NCBI RefSeq assembly: GCF_034424625.1
Contig: NZ_CP139976.1
Span: 2,480,001 to 2,544,000, forward strand
DNA: 64,000 bases
From: Janthinobacterium lividum
Lineage (GTDB): Bacteria; Pseudomonadota; Gammaproteobacteria; Burkholderiales; Burkholderiaceae_D
Direction of reading: 5' to 3'
The notes under the pieces are model-generated. The model was not told the DNA's origin. It saw only the letters and a program-made list of their open reading frames with translations, and made no database searches. A program made the translations under genes and the position numbers. Shown here in pieces: positions 1 through 7,980 of the stretch (position 1 is its first letter; each line of letters starts with the position of its first letter).

Positions 1-261
1 GCCGCTGCATGCGGAAAACGTTTCCAGATAGGTGATGGTTTTTTCGTACTCGTCAATCAGGTAGCGCAGTTGATATGCCCCGTCGGCAGATTCCCCGGCG
101 GTCTCGTCCTGCAGCCTGTACATATCTTTCAAAAAGCGTTTTTGCCGCGCCAGTTCCCCAGTCAGGCGCGCCTTGCGCTCGGCGGCACGCGACAGCGCGG
201 GCAGGGCGAAGTAGAGTCCTGCAACCACGGTGACGGCGGCAATGGCGGCGACGGCTTTCAT
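1..261 (-). CDS. small membrane-anchored protein, 3' end outside window
   Basis: The ATG at 259-261 overlaps the TGA that ends the full-length frame of the upstream immunity gene (ATGA), so the two look translationally coupled. The visible 87 residues start with MKAVAAIAAVTVVAGLYF, one hydrophobic segment with little before it, followed by a basic, helical region with no recognisable domain. It is probably a signal-anchored inner-membrane or periplasmic protein. I do not recognise the family. The C-terminus lies beyond base 1. A role beside the immunity protein is suggested only by the coupling. Confidence 0.6.
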   Translation of the reverse strand, partial: MKAVAAIAAVTVVAGLYFALPALSRAAERKARLTGELARQKRFLKDMYRLQDETAGESADGAYQLRYLIDEYEKTITYLETFSACSG

Positions 262-383
262 GCGCAGGGGCCGATCCCTTGTATCCGGCAGAATGCCGCC
301 AGGTCGGCCGGATAGAAGGGCGCGTCGCGATAGCTGCTGTCGTCGATGCCGAGCACGCTGGTGATGGCGGCCGCTTCCCACGA
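258..383 (-). pseudogene. C-terminal remainder of the PoNi-like gene, stranded behind an in-frame TAG
   Basis: Reading through the amber codon at 384-386 in the same frame gives 41 more codons, which read as protein (SWEAAAITSVLGIDDSSY and on to IQGIGPCA). The frame ends in a TGA that overlaps the next gene's ATG by four bases. Composition, frame and the coupled stop show this is the natural end of the immunity protein. A Trp codon (TGG) changed to TAG would be one transition. Without suppression or read-through it is untranslated. Confidence 0.7.
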
Positions 384-1088
384 CTAGTAGCCCCAGAACG
401 ACGTATCGCGCCGGTGGCTGTCGTAATAGGGCTCGCGGCGGCTGGCGTCATACCATTGCCGCAGGTAATCCTGCATCAGCGCGGGACGCGCATCTTTTTC
501 TGCCGCGAATATCTTGAGTGTGTTGATGTAGGGCAGGTGGCGCGTGCATGCGGGCCAGTCGCTATCCCTGCCGGCGACGAAGCAGGCCAGCAGCCGTTCC
601 AGCAAGCCATCCTTTTCATGGTTGTTGAAATCGATGACCGGCGCCAGCTTGGGCAGCAAACTGCCCCAGCCGAGCAGAATGCCAAGGCAGACCATGCGGT
701 TGACTTGTTCATACGCGTCGCCGGGCAGGGCGAAGTGGGGAAATCCCTGTTCGGCTTCACTGGCCTGAGCGTCAAATATCATGTCATACCGGGCAAACGC
801 CAGCCAGTAGCCGTGTATCGTGGGATATGACGCGCGCAACTCGTCGAGCGGGTGGCCGGCGCTGTAGGCGAGGGCGAGCTGGTCGATCCCATCCCAGGCC
901 CGCTGGCGCGTAGCCGTCATGAAGTTTTCTGGTGGAATATTTCGCAGCACTTCTTCCGGCTGTTGCAAGCCGGCTTCCACCATGTCGTAGCCCTCGTCCT
1001 GGCTTTCCTTGCTTTCAAGATAGATGGCATATGACAGCCGCGGTTCCCTGCGCCTGGCCAGAAAATCCTGTTCGTCCAGCGTTTGCAT
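384..1088 (-). CDS. PoNi-like (DUF1910/DUF1911) immunity protein, truncated by an amber codon
   Basis: PoNi proteins neutralise PoNe DNase effectors delivered by type VI secretion and related systems. The N-terminal half resembles DUF1910 and the C-terminal half DUF1911, with a Trp/Tyr-rich end (YYDSHRRDTSFWGY). The chosen ATG at 1086-1088 has AAGGAAC upstream; an in-frame ATG at 1142 has no ribosome site. The product stops at 234 aa, while the frame continues to 276 aa after the TAG. No PoNe toxin is seen upstream, so this is an orphan immunity gene here, or its toxin lies beyond base 1. Whether the short form still protects is unknown. Confidence 0.7.
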   Translation of the reverse strand: MQTLDEQDFLARRREPRLSYAIYLESKESQDEGYDMVEAGLQQPEEVLRNIPPENFMTATRQRAWDGIDQLALAYSAGHPLDELRASYPTIHGYWLAFARYDMIFDAQASEAEQGFPHFALPGDAYEQVNRMVCLGILLGWGSLLPKLAPVIDFNNHEKDGLLERLLACFVAGRDSDWPACTRHLPYINTLKIFAAEKDARPALMQDYLRQWYDASRREPYYDSHRRDTSFWGY

Positions 1089-1335
1089 TCTTGTTCCTTG
1101 TTCCAGGCCGGGCATGCGCATCTGGAGCGCATCCGGATACAAATGGTATGGTGACGGTACGGTAGCTCAATGATTTGTTTGCAAGATTGCACCTTAGAAA
1201 GAGTGATCGAACAAGCGTGATTCAATTGAATCGTGTGCCAGAAAGAAATATACAAAATAGCTACTATGAGCGACAAGATGGCGCGCCCTGGGTATTTGTC
1301 GGCTGCCATCGTCTTCCACATGAACCGGAGCAAGC

Positions 1336-1953
1336 ATGAGTATGATGAAATGCGCGATGCAATGCGCGGCCGCCGCGGCCCTGTGTGCCACCCTGTCGCC
1401 CGCCATGGCGGCATCCGCGCCGGCCGCACTCCCGTTTCTTGACGTGCTTGTCTATCAGTACGCCAATTGCGTCAAACCTTCCTACCATCAGGCTGACCTG
1501 CTGGTGCAGGACGGGACGGGGCGCTACCAGATCGACGTCAAGGGCGAGGCGTACACGGTCGAACTGCAGCAACGCATGGGTTTTTCGCTGCAGGCGGGCA
1601 TTGACGGTCCCGTGGCGGCCGTCGTCAAGCTGGACCGGCCTCCAACGGGGCAGTTCGAGGAGCAGGCGCGCTGGCGCGAGCGCTGGCTGCGCGATGTGGC
1701 CGAGCGCAGCGGCGTGGCGCTGGACGAGCGGACGCTTGCGGGCGGCGCGCGCCTGCTGACCGTCAACAAGGGCGAGATCAAGGGTCATTATGTAGGGCAG
1801 TCCCTGCTGATCGATCCGGCACGCTTGTTGTTCATCGATATGGCGTGGCCGAACACGCTGGGAATCTATCGTGGCCCTGACGGCCTGCGGCAGGTGCGGC
1901 AGGTGCAGGACGACGTATGGCAGCGCCTGCTGTCTTGTCCACCAGCTGCGTGA
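1336..1953 (+). CDS. secreted protein of unknown function
   Basis: This 205-aa protein opens with a clear signal peptide (MSMMKCAMQCAAAAALCATLSPAMA, cleavage after AMA near residue 25). One Cys remains in the mature part, in the segment ANCVKPSYH. The rest is mixed alpha/beta with no motif I recognise. The gene stands alone on its strand between the immunity gene and the DUF2325 gene. It is probably periplasmic, since no lipobox Cys follows the signal. Confidence 0.6.
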   Translation: MSMMKCAMQCAAAAALCATLSPAMAASAPAALPFLDVLVYQYANCVKPSYHQADLLVQDGTGRYQIDVKGEAYTVELQQRMGFSLQAGIDGPVAAVVKLDRPPTGQFEEQARWRERWLRDVAERSGVALDERTLAGGARLLTVNKGEIKGHYVGQSLLIDPARLLFIDMAWPNTLGIYRGPDGLRQVRQVQDDVWQRLLSCPPAA

Positions 1954-2000
1954 CGCTGGCGGCCACCCGATACCCCTACTGCGCGCACGCGCATAGACAA

Positions 2001-2019
2001 ATAATAATGATTCTCATTT
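2001..2019 (+). promoter_or_regulatory. Fur-box-like operator
   Basis: AATAATGATTCTCATTTAT matches 13 of 19 positions of the classical Fur consensus GATAATGATAATCATTATC, including the ATAATGAT and TCATT cores. It lies about 70 bp upstream of the DUF2325 gene in an AT-rich island in otherwise GC-rich DNA. It suggests iron-dependent repression of the downstream gene or genes. Confidence 0.6.
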
Positions 2020-2086
2020 ATAATGCGGCTCAATGGGGTGGCGATGGGCCGGCGCCATGGCGCCATGCATGGTGAGGGAGGGCATG

Positions 2087-2767
2087 ATGGGCAGTATGTA
2101 CGGCAATGAGGATTTGATCGCGCATGAGCATCGCGTGCTGATGGGCGAGTATGGGCGGGCACAGGCCCGCTGCAGTGCGCAGCTGGCCGCGCAGGCAGCA
2201 CGCATCGCGCAGCTGGAATCGGAATTGATGCGCGCGCGGGCGCAGGTGGTGATCCGCGATACGAAGCTGGCGCTGGCGCGCGACGAACTGGCGGACCTGG
2301 CGGCCGCGGCACCGGGCCTGCCCACGCGGGCACGGCTGGCGCGCAAGGTCGAGTGGCTCAGCGAGCGGGTGCAGGACCTGATGCGCGAGTTGCTGCGCCT
2401 GCAGTGGCTGCCCGCGCCTGCCTTGCAGGCCGACGTGCGCGAAAAAGCCGTGCTGTATGTGGGGAGCTATCTGGAGCAGAATGCGGGCCTGCAGGCCGCC
2501 GGCGCCAATGTGGCGCAGCAGGCCATCGAGCAGGCCGGCGGGCGCTTCCTGCATCACGCGGGCGGCGACGATGGCGCCGACGATGCGGCGGCGCTGGAAG
2601 CGGGCCTGGTGGCGGCCGACCTGGTGATTTGCCAGACGGGCTGCGTCAGCCACGACGCCTACTGGCGCGTGCATGACCACTGCAAGCGCACGGGCAAGCA
2701 GTGCGTGCTGGTCGACCAGCCGCAAGCCATGCATTTCGTGCGCAAGGAAGCGCTGGCCGCTTCTTAA
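2087..2767 (+). CDS. DUF2325 domain-containing protein
   Basis: The first 110 or so residues are a long charged helix rich in Ala, Gln and Arg, probably a coiled coil. The C-terminal 100 residues match DUF2325: VLYVGSY at the start of a Rossmann-like fold, then DLVICQTGCVSHDAYWRVH and CKRTGKQCVLVD. The family function is unknown. I chose the ATG at 2087 because GGGAGG lies five bases upstream; ATGs at 2084 and 2033 are in frame. The Fur-like box upstream suggests iron control. The next gene starts 58 bp downstream on the same strand and may share the transcript. Confidence 0.75.
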   Translation: MGSMYGNEDLIAHEHRVLMGEYGRAQARCSAQLAAQAARIAQLESELMRARAQVVIRDTKLALARDELADLAAAAPGLPTRARLARKVEWLSERVQDLMRELLRLQWLPAPALQADVREKAVLYVGSYLEQNAGLQAAGANVAQQAIEQAGGRFLHHAGGDDGADDAAALEAGLVAADLVICQTGCVSHDAYWRVHDHCKRTGKQCVLVDQPQAMHFVRKEALAAS

Positions 2768-2825
2768 CGCCCGCTTAATCCGCATGGGCCACAATGGCCG
2801 TCCCTCGACGTTCCTGAAAGCGCCC

Positions 2826-3662
2826 ATGCTGTCCCTGCAAATCGGCCCCCTGGCCCTGCCCACGGGCCTCGTCCTGCTGTTCGCCTCCGTGTGCATCGCC
2901 TACGGCGCGGCGGGCTGGCTGCGGCGCTATCGCCAGCTGCCGGATGCCGGCCCCCTCGTTTCCGACATGCTGATTGCCGGCCTGCTGGCGGCGCGGCTGG
3001 CATTCGTCTTGCGCTGGCATGAGCAGTATTTCAGCTCCCCCTCGGCGGCGCCCTGGTCCATCATCAATATCCGCGATGGCGGTTTCATGGCGCCGGCCGG
3101 CATCGCGGCTGCCCTGGCCATCGCTGCGTGGCGCTGCCGGCGTCCCGCCATGGCGACCATGCGCCGTCCGCTGGCCATCAGCGTCGCGTCCGGCGCGCTG
3201 GCCTGGGGCGTGCTGAGTGCAGGGCTCTCGCTGGCCTACGACAAGCCGGCGGCCTTGCCTGCCGTGGCGCTGCGGGCTATCGGTGGCGCGCCGGTGACCC
3301 TGGCGGCGCTGGCCGGCGGCAAGCCCATGGTGGTCAATCTGTGGGCCAGCTGGTGTCCGCCATGCCGGCGCGAGATGCCCGTGCTGGCTGCCGCGCAGCA
3401 GGCGCGCGCCGATATCGTCTTCGTGTATGCGAACCAGCGCGAGGATGCGGCGGCGGCCAGCGCTTTCCTGGACAGGAGCGGTGTAACCCTGCGCAATGTG
3501 GTGCTCGACAGCGAGGCGGCGCTGGGCAAGGCGGCCGGCTCCTCGGCCCTGCCCACCACCCTGTTTTATGATGCGCAGGGGCGACTGGTCGATACGCACC
3601 TGGGCGAATTATCCGATGCCTCGCTGGCCAGCAAGCTGCAGAAGATCGCCCCCGCGCCCTGA
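2826..3662 (+). CDS. TlpA-like thioredoxin fused to an LGT-like membrane domain
   Basis: The 278-aa protein has an N-terminal half with about four hydrophobic segments and an RDGGFMAPAG stretch resembling prolipoprotein diacylglyceryl transferase. A periplasmic thioredoxin fold follows, with the active site LWASWCPPCRREMP and a cis-Pro region SALPTTLFY. TlpA/ResE-type proteins reduce disulfides in periplasmic partners such as cytochrome apoproteins. The ATG at 2826 starts the membrane domain directly. The fusion suggests a membrane-held thiol-disulfide reductase; its partner is not identifiable. A hairpin terminator follows. Confidence 0.75.
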   Translation: MLSLQIGPLALPTGLVLLFASVCIAYGAAGWLRRYRQLPDAGPLVSDMLIAGLLAARLAFVLRWHEQYFSSPSAAPWSIINIRDGGFMAPAGIAAALAIAAWRCRRPAMATMRRPLAISVASGALAWGVLSAGLSLAYDKPAALPAVALRAIGGAPVTLAALAGGKPMVVNLWASWCPPCRREMPVLAAAQQARADIVFVYANQREDAAAASAFLDRSGVTLRNVVLDSEAALGKAAGSSALPTTLFYDAQGRLVDTHLGELSDASLASKLQKIAPAP

Positions 3663-3685
3663 CGCGGAGACGCCTTGTTGACGGA

Positions 3686-3718
3686 GCCGCCATCGTTCGC
3701 GCGATGCGCGGCTTTTTT
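3686..3718 (+). terminator. rho-independent terminator
   Basis: GCCGCCATCG pairs with CGATGCGCGGC (one bulged C) around a TTCGCG loop and is followed by six T. It closes the DUF2325/thioredoxin transcript and insulates the dmeR promoter. Confidence 0.75.
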
Positions 3719-3747
3719 GCGCCTGGCCGTGGCCGTAGCGGTTTCTG

Positions 3748-3769
3748 ATAGTATACCCCCCTATAGTAT
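3748..3769 (+). promoter_or_regulatory. DmeR (RcnR/CsoR-type) operator
   Basis: ATAGTATA, six C, then TATAGTAT: A/T-rich arms flanking a C6 tract, the hallmark of RcnR/CsoR-family operators, whose G/C tract is contacted by the tetrameric all-helical repressor. It lies 17 bp before the dmeR start, so binding would block transcription of dmeR and dmeF until Co or Ni is bound. Confidence 0.75.
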
Positions 3770-3785
3770 TTATTGAGGTGAAATC

Positions 3786-4061
3786 ATGGGACACACGGCG
3801 CACAACAAGACCAAGTTGCTTAATCGCGTCAAGCGCATCCGCGGCCAGGTGGAGGGCCTGGAGCGGGGCCTGGAAGAGGGGCGCGACTGCGGCGAAGTGC
3901 TGCAGCTGATCGCCGCCGTGCGCGGCGCCGTGAACGGCCTGATGGCCGAAGTGATCGAAGAGCACTTGCGCGAGCATGTGGCCAGTCCCGATATCTCCGG
4001 CGACGAACGGGCCAGGGGCGCCGACGACATCGCGGGCATCCTGCGCACCTACCTCAAATAA
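3786..4061 (+). CDS. dmeR: metal-sensing repressor, RcnR/CsoR family
   Basis: This is a 91-aa all-helical repressor of the DUF156 family. The four metal ligands of E. coli RcnR are in place: His3 (MGHT), Cys35, His60 and His64 (EEHLREH). This points to Co(II)/Ni(II) rather than Cu(I) sensing. It is followed 10 bp downstream by the CDF exporter DmeF, and a matching operator precedes it, as in dmeRF operons of other proteobacteria. Expected behaviour: the apo-protein represses, metal binding releases. Confidence 0.88.
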   Translation: MGHTAHNKTKLLNRVKRIRGQVEGLERGLEEGRDCGEVLQLIAAVRGAVNGLMAEVIEEHLREHVASPDISGDERARGADDIAGILRTYLK

Positions 4062-4071
4062 GGAAAATGCC

Positions 4072-5037
4072 ATGAAAGCGCAATCCCTCGGCGAAGACCT
4101 CTCCGCCTGGCAGCACGAACACGTTTTTGACAGCAGCAATGGCAGGGCCGAACGCCGTGCGCGCATCGTCATGTGGATCACCCTGGCCACCATGGCGCTG
4201 GAAATCCTCGCCGGCTGGTGGTACAACTCCATGGCCTTGCTGGCCGATGGCTGGCATATGAGTTCGCACGCGCTGGCCATCGGCCTGGCCGCGTTTGCGT
4301 ATGCGGCCGCGCGCCGCTATGCGCGCGACCCGCGCTTTGCCTTCGGCACGTGGAAGATCGAGGTGCTGGCCGGTTACACCAGCGCCATCCTGCTGCTGGG
4401 CGTGGCCGTGCTGATGGTGGCCGCTTCCGTCGAACGCCTGTTCTCGCCGCAGCCCATCCACTATCCGCAGGCGATGGCCGTGGCGGCCTTCGGCCTGGTG
4501 GTCAACCTCGTGTGCGCGCTGATCCTCGGCGGGCACCATGACCATGACCATCACCATGGTCACGGCCACGACGAGCATGACCATCACGGCCACCACCATG
4601 GCGAAGACCTGAACATGAAGGCCGCCTACATCCACGTGCTGGCCGATGCCGCCACGTCCGTGCTGGCCATCCTTGCGCTGGGCGGCGCGTGGGCTTACGG
4701 CTGGCGCTGGCTCGATCCCGTGATGGGCATCGCGGGCGCCGTGCTGGTGGCGCTGTGGGCGAAAAAACTGATGCAGGAGACGGGCAAGGTCTTGCTTGAC
4801 CGCGAAATGGACCATCCGGTGGTGGATGAAATCCGCGAGGCGGTGGAAGTGGAAAGCGCCGGCGACACGCCACGCATCGTCGACCTGCACGTGTGGCGGG
4901 TCGGAAAGCAGCTGTATTCGTGCGCCTTGTCCGTCGTCAGCCGCGATCCCGCGCTGACAGGCGCCGAGCTGCGCGCGCGCATCGGCATCCACGAGGAAAT
5001 TGTCCACAGCACCATCGAGATTATTCGCCGTCCTTGA
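4072..5037 (+). CDS. dmeF: CDF-family Co(II)/Ni(II) efflux transporter DmeF
   Basis: This 321-aa cation diffusion facilitator exports divalent metal from the cytoplasm in exchange for protons. Six membrane segments are visible; metal-site residues lie in [11 protein letters not shown] (TM2) and HVLADAATS (TM5). The cytoplasmic loop between TM4 and TM5 is very His-rich (about residues 155-180), typical of DmeF. A C-terminal CDF domain ends the protein. Translation starts at the ATG at 4072 behind AAGGAAA. The adjacent DmeR and operator indicate cobalt/nickel-induced expression. Confidence 0.88.
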   Translation: MKAQSLGEDLSAWQHEHVFDSSNGRAERRARIVMWITLATMALEILAGWWYNSMALLADGWHMSSHALAIGLAAFAYAAARRYARDPRFAFGTWKIEVLAGYTSAILLLGVAVLMVAASVERLFSPQPIHYPQAMAVAAFGLVVNLVCALILGGHHDHDHHHGHGHDEHDHHGHHHGEDLNMKAAYIHVLADAATSVLAILALGGAWAYGWRWLDPVMGIAGAVLVALWAKKLMQETGKVLLDREMDHPVVDEIREAVEVESAGDTPRIVDLHVWRVGKQLYSCALSVVSRDPALTGAELRARIGIHEEIVHSTIEIIRRP

Positions 5038-5128
5038 CAATGATGGCGAAAAAAGCGCGCTGATGCGGGGCGTAGGCACTATACTGTCGGCTTTTACAGC
5101 ACGCGCTGTTCACCAGACAGAGAATAAA

Positions 5129-5470
5129 ATGAGCACATTACCACCATGCCCGCAATGCAAGTCCGAATTCACGTACGAAGATGGCAGCCAGTTGATCTGC
5201 CCTGAATGCGCGCATGAATGGTCGGCCACGGCTGGCGAAGCGGCGGAAGAGGGCGCTCGCGTGTACCGCGATGCGGCCGGCAATATCCTGCAGGACGGCG
5301 ACACGGTCAGCGTCATCAAGGACTTGAAACTGAAGGGCGGCGGCGGTGTCGTCAAGATGGGCACCAAGGTCAAGAACATTCGCCTGGTCGACAGCGACCA
5401 CGATATCGACTGCAAGATCGACGGCTTCGGTTCCATGAGCCTGAAAACCGAGTTCGTGAAAAAAGTCTAA
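5129..5470 (+). CDS. yjdM: zinc-ribbon and alkylphosphonate-utilisation-like protein (PhnA/YjdM)
   Basis: The 113-aa protein has an N-terminal zinc ribbon (CPQCKSEF and CPECAHEW) and the conserved PhnA domain ([15 protein letters not shown] and KNIRLVD). Despite the PhnA name the family is not shown to act in phosphonate breakdown, and its role is unclear. The start at 5129 puts the zinc ribbon at the N-terminus, as in homologues. A strong terminator follows. Confidence 0.88.
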   Translation: MSTLPPCPQCKSEFTYEDGSQLICPECAHEWSATAGEAAEEGARVYRDAAGNILQDGDTVSVIKDLKLKGGGGVVKMGTKVKNIRLVDSDHDIDCKIDGFGSMSLKTEFVKKV

Positions 5471-5488
5471 GCTCCTCCTTGCCATCCG

Positions 5489-5525
5489 CGGCGCGCCTCG
5501 CATTCCTGCCGGCGCGCCGTTTTTT
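5489..5525 (+). terminator. rho-independent terminator
   Basis: A perfect 9-bp stem, CGGCGCGCC pairing with GGCGCGCCG, is followed by six T, directly after the yjdM stop codon. Confidence 0.85.
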
Positions 5526-5537
5526 ATTTCAGACGCC

Positions 5538-6572
5538 ATGCAAATCGACCATCTCCGCCAGCGCCTGCGCGCCCTGGGTGCCAAGCCCCTGCATGAACAG
5601 CGCGTGCTGCGCGACTGGATACAGGGCCAGCCGCACGACCAGGGCCGGCGCCGCGCCGAGGATTTTTTGCCGCTGCCCGTGCGCGAGGCCTTGCCTGCGC
5701 TCGATCTCGAGCTGCAGGGCATGCTGAAATTGCTCAGCACCCACCCGGGCGCTGACGGTTCGGCGCGCCTGCTGGTGGGACTGCACGATGGCCAGACGGT
5801 GGAAAGCGTGCTGCTGCCGCGCGATGGCTTGTGCGTGTCCAGCCAGGTCGGTTGCGCCGTCGGCTGCCAGTTCTGCATGACGGGCCGCGATGGCTTGATC
5901 CGGCAAGTGAGCAGCGGAGAAATTGTCGCGCAGGTGGTGCTGGCGCGCACCCTGCGCCCCGTGAAAAAAGTCGTCTTCATGGGCATGGGCGAGCCGGCGC
6001 ATAACCTGAACAATGTAATGGAAGCGATCGAGCTGCTGGGCACCGAGGGCAATATCGGCCACAAGAACCTCGTGTTTTCCACCGTGGGCGACCCGCGCGC
6101 CTTCGAGCGCCTGCCGCAAGGGCGCGTCAAGCCGGCGCTGGCCCTGTCGCTGCACACCACCAAGCCGGAGCTGCGCGAACAGTTGCTGCCGCGCGCGCCC
6201 AGGCTGTCGCCGCAGGAACTGGTGGACTTCGGCGAGTCGTATGCGCGCCTGACCGGCTACCCGGTGCAGTACCAGTGGACACTGATGGAAGGGGTCAACG
6301 ATGGCGAGGACGAGATGGATGGCATCGTCGCGCTCTTGCAGGGCAAGTACGCCGTGCTGAACATGATCCCGTATAACACCATCGACGACTTGCCGTTCCA
6401 GCGCCCCAGCTGGGAAAGGGCGCGCGCCATTGCCGCCACCCTGCACGCGCGCGGCGTGCTGACCAAATTGCGCGATTCGGCCGGGCAGGACGTGGAGGGC
6501 GGCTGCGGACAGTTAAGGGCGCGTGAAGCGAAGGGCAAGGTCATTCCCATCCGCGCCAGCGTGACGGCATAG
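5538..6572 (+). CDS. RlmN-family radical SAM RNA methyltransferase
   Basis: This 344-aa protein carries the radical SAM cluster motif CAVGCQFC near residues 106-113 within CVSSQVGC, as in RlmN/Cfr. It also has GMGEPAHN for SAM binding, STVGDPRAFERL, and a C-terminal GCGQL whose Cys matches the mono-methylated Cys of RlmN. RlmN methylates C2 of adenine in 23S rRNA and some tRNAs. Divergence from canonical RlmN (the FCMTG and STVGDP variants) suggests a paralogue whose RNA target could differ. The stop codon TAG is formed by the first bases of a dispersed palindromic repeat. Confidence 0.8.
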   Translation: MQIDHLRQRLRALGAKPLHEQRVLRDWIQGQPHDQGRRRAEDFLPLPVREALPALDLELQGMLKLLSTHPGADGSARLLVGLHDGQTVESVLLPRDGLCVSSQVGCAVGCQFCMTGRDGLIRQVSSGEIVAQVVLARTLRPVKKVVFMGMGEPAHNLNNVMEAIELLGTEGNIGHKNLVFSTVGDPRAFERLPQGRVKPALALSLHTTKPELREQLLPRAPRLSPQELVDFGESYARLTGYPVQYQWTLMEGVNDGEDEMDGIVALLQGKYAVLNMIPYNTIDDLPFQRPSWERARAIAATLHARGVLTKLRDSAGQDVEGGCGQLRAREAKGKVIPIRASVTA

Positions 6573-6599
6573 GTCGGATTAGCGGAGCGTAATCCGACA
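6570..6599. repeat. dispersed palindromic repeat, single unit
   Basis: TAGGTCGGATTAGCG, a GAG loop, then CGTAATCCGAC: an 11-12 bp near-perfect inverted repeat. Two further units of the same family lie at 51069-51163 between malE and malF. The TAG at its left end is the stop codon of the radical SAM gene. Confidence 0.8.
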
Positions 6600-6611
6600 T
6601 TCGCACTCGGC

Positions 6612-7016
6612 TCACACCCCACCCAGCAAATCGTTTTCATTCAAGATCGCAAACGCGATCTCGGGATGTGCGGCCAGGCAGCGGCGCACGGCGGCCGGAA
6701 TGGCGGCGCGCGTCTTGCGGCACAGGCCGGGCTGCTCCAGCAGGCGGATCTGGAAGCCGCGCACGGTGCGCACTTCGCCGCTGCCCGGTGCAATCTGCAA
6801 TTCCACGCCCAGGTTGCTTTTCAGCAGCAGTTGCAGCTTCTGCAACTGTGCATGGGTGGCGATGCCCTCGATGTGCGCCAGCAGGCGCTTTTCTTCCGTC
6901 AGGTTCAGGCGCAGGATGGCAAGGTCCGCCTGCGCATCGTCGAGCAGGCGCTCGCGTTCGCAATCGCACAACTGCGGCGGGCACTCCTTGCGGACTTCAA
7001 AGTCGACGATACGCAT
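6612..7016 (-). CDS. conserved hypothetical protein with N-terminal Cys cluster
   Basis: This 134-aa protein begins MRIVDFEVRKECPPQLCDCERE; three Cys within seven residues could bind metal. A helical middle with Leu/Gln-rich heptads (EEKRLLAHIEG, QLQKLQLLLKS) follows, then a basic end (PGLCRKTRAAIPAAVRRCLAAHPE). The family is not recognised. I used the internal ATG at 7016; an upstream in-frame ATG at 7061 is possible. It converges with the radical SAM gene. Confidence 0.6.
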   Translation of the reverse strand: MRIVDFEVRKECPPQLCDCERERLLDDAQADLAILRLNLTEEKRLLAHIEGIATHAQLQKLQLLLKSNLGVELQIAPGSGEVRTVRGFQIRLLEQPGLCRKTRAAIPAAVRRCLAAHPEIAFAILNENDLLGGV

Positions 7017-7302
7017 GCTGGTGTTCCAGTGACGTTCCAATGGCGATTCCGGATAAAGCAAGTATCGTCCGCCGCCTGGCGCATGTCAATCAGCGCGGGC
7101 TGACGATCAGGCGCCAGCGTATCGGCCCCTGCCCGCTGCTGCGCTGGTGGTGGTGTTGCGGCGGCATGGCGTGGCCTTCCGTCGAGACGAGGTGGGCGCG
7201 CCCCATTCCGGCACACAATCGTGCGCGGCCTTGACCGCGTGCCTTGGCGTGCGCGCCGCCCTGTGTTGTAATGTTGATCATCCGGACTGAACACGCAAGG
7301 CC

Positions 7303-7980
7303 ATGAGAACCCGCATCAAGATCTGCTGCATCGCTTCCATCGACGAAGCGCAACTGGCCATTGCCGCCGGCGCCGACGCGCTGGGCCTGGTGGCGGCCAT
7401 GCCATCCGGCCCCGGCCCGATTCCCGACGCGCGCATCGCGCAGATCGCCGCCTGGACGCCGCCGCCCGTGGCCACGTTCCTGCTGACTTCCGAGACGACG
7501 GCACAAGCCATCGCCGAACACGTGCGCGCCACGCAGCCGTCCACCGTGCAGATCGTCAGCCATATCGACCCCGGCGAAGTGGCGCAGCTGGCGCGCTTGC
7601 TGCCGCACGTGCGGCGCGTGCAGGTGATCCACGTGGAAGGGCCACAGGCGCTGGCGCTGATACCCGCCTATGCGCCCCATGTGCATGCTTTTTTGCTCGA
7701 TTCGGGCCGCCCCGGCGCGCAGGTCCCGGAACTGGGCGGCACGGGCCGCACGCATGACTGGTCCGTCAGCGCGCGCTTCGTGCGCGCCAGTCCCCGTCCC
7801 GTTTTCCTGGCAGGCGGGCTGGACGACACCAACGTAGCCGATGCGCTGCGCCAGGTGCGCCCCTACGGCATCGACCTGTGCTCGCGCGTGCGCACGGATG
7901 GCAAGCTCGATGTCATGAAACTGGCCTTGCTGATGGCGGCCGTGCGCGACGTGGATGCGGCGCTGTATGCGGAGGGTTAA
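7303..7980 (+). CDS. trpF: phosphoribosylanthranilate isomerase
   Basis: The 225-aa TIM barrel converts N-(5'-phosphoribosyl)anthranilate to CdRP in tryptophan synthesis. Family marks are KICCI at the N-terminus (catalytic Cys), AFLLDS with the catalytic Asp, the phosphate-binding GGTGRTHDW, and FLAGGL. No other trp gene is nearby; trpF usually sits with trpB and trpA, so this is either a detached trpF or a second copy. It runs into the convergent LysR gene with a 4-bp overlap. Confidence 0.8.
   Translation: MRTRIKICCIASIDEAQLAIAAGADALGLVAAMPSGPGPIPDARIAQIAAWTPPPVATFLLTSETTAQAIAEHVRATQPSTVQIVSHIDPGEVAQLARLLPHVRRVQVIHVEGPQALALIPAYAPHVHAFLLDSGRPGAQVPELGGTGRTHDWSVSARFVRASPRPVFLAGGLDDTNVADALRQVRPYGIDLCSRVRTDGKLDVMKLALLMAAVRDVDAALYAEG

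Noticed and set aside
7090..7290. Possible short minus-strand gene in the gap before trpF
   Set aside because: The frame starts MINITTQGGAHAK and ends in VSPR, but no ribosome site precedes it and the composition is Arg/Gly/His-rich without domain.
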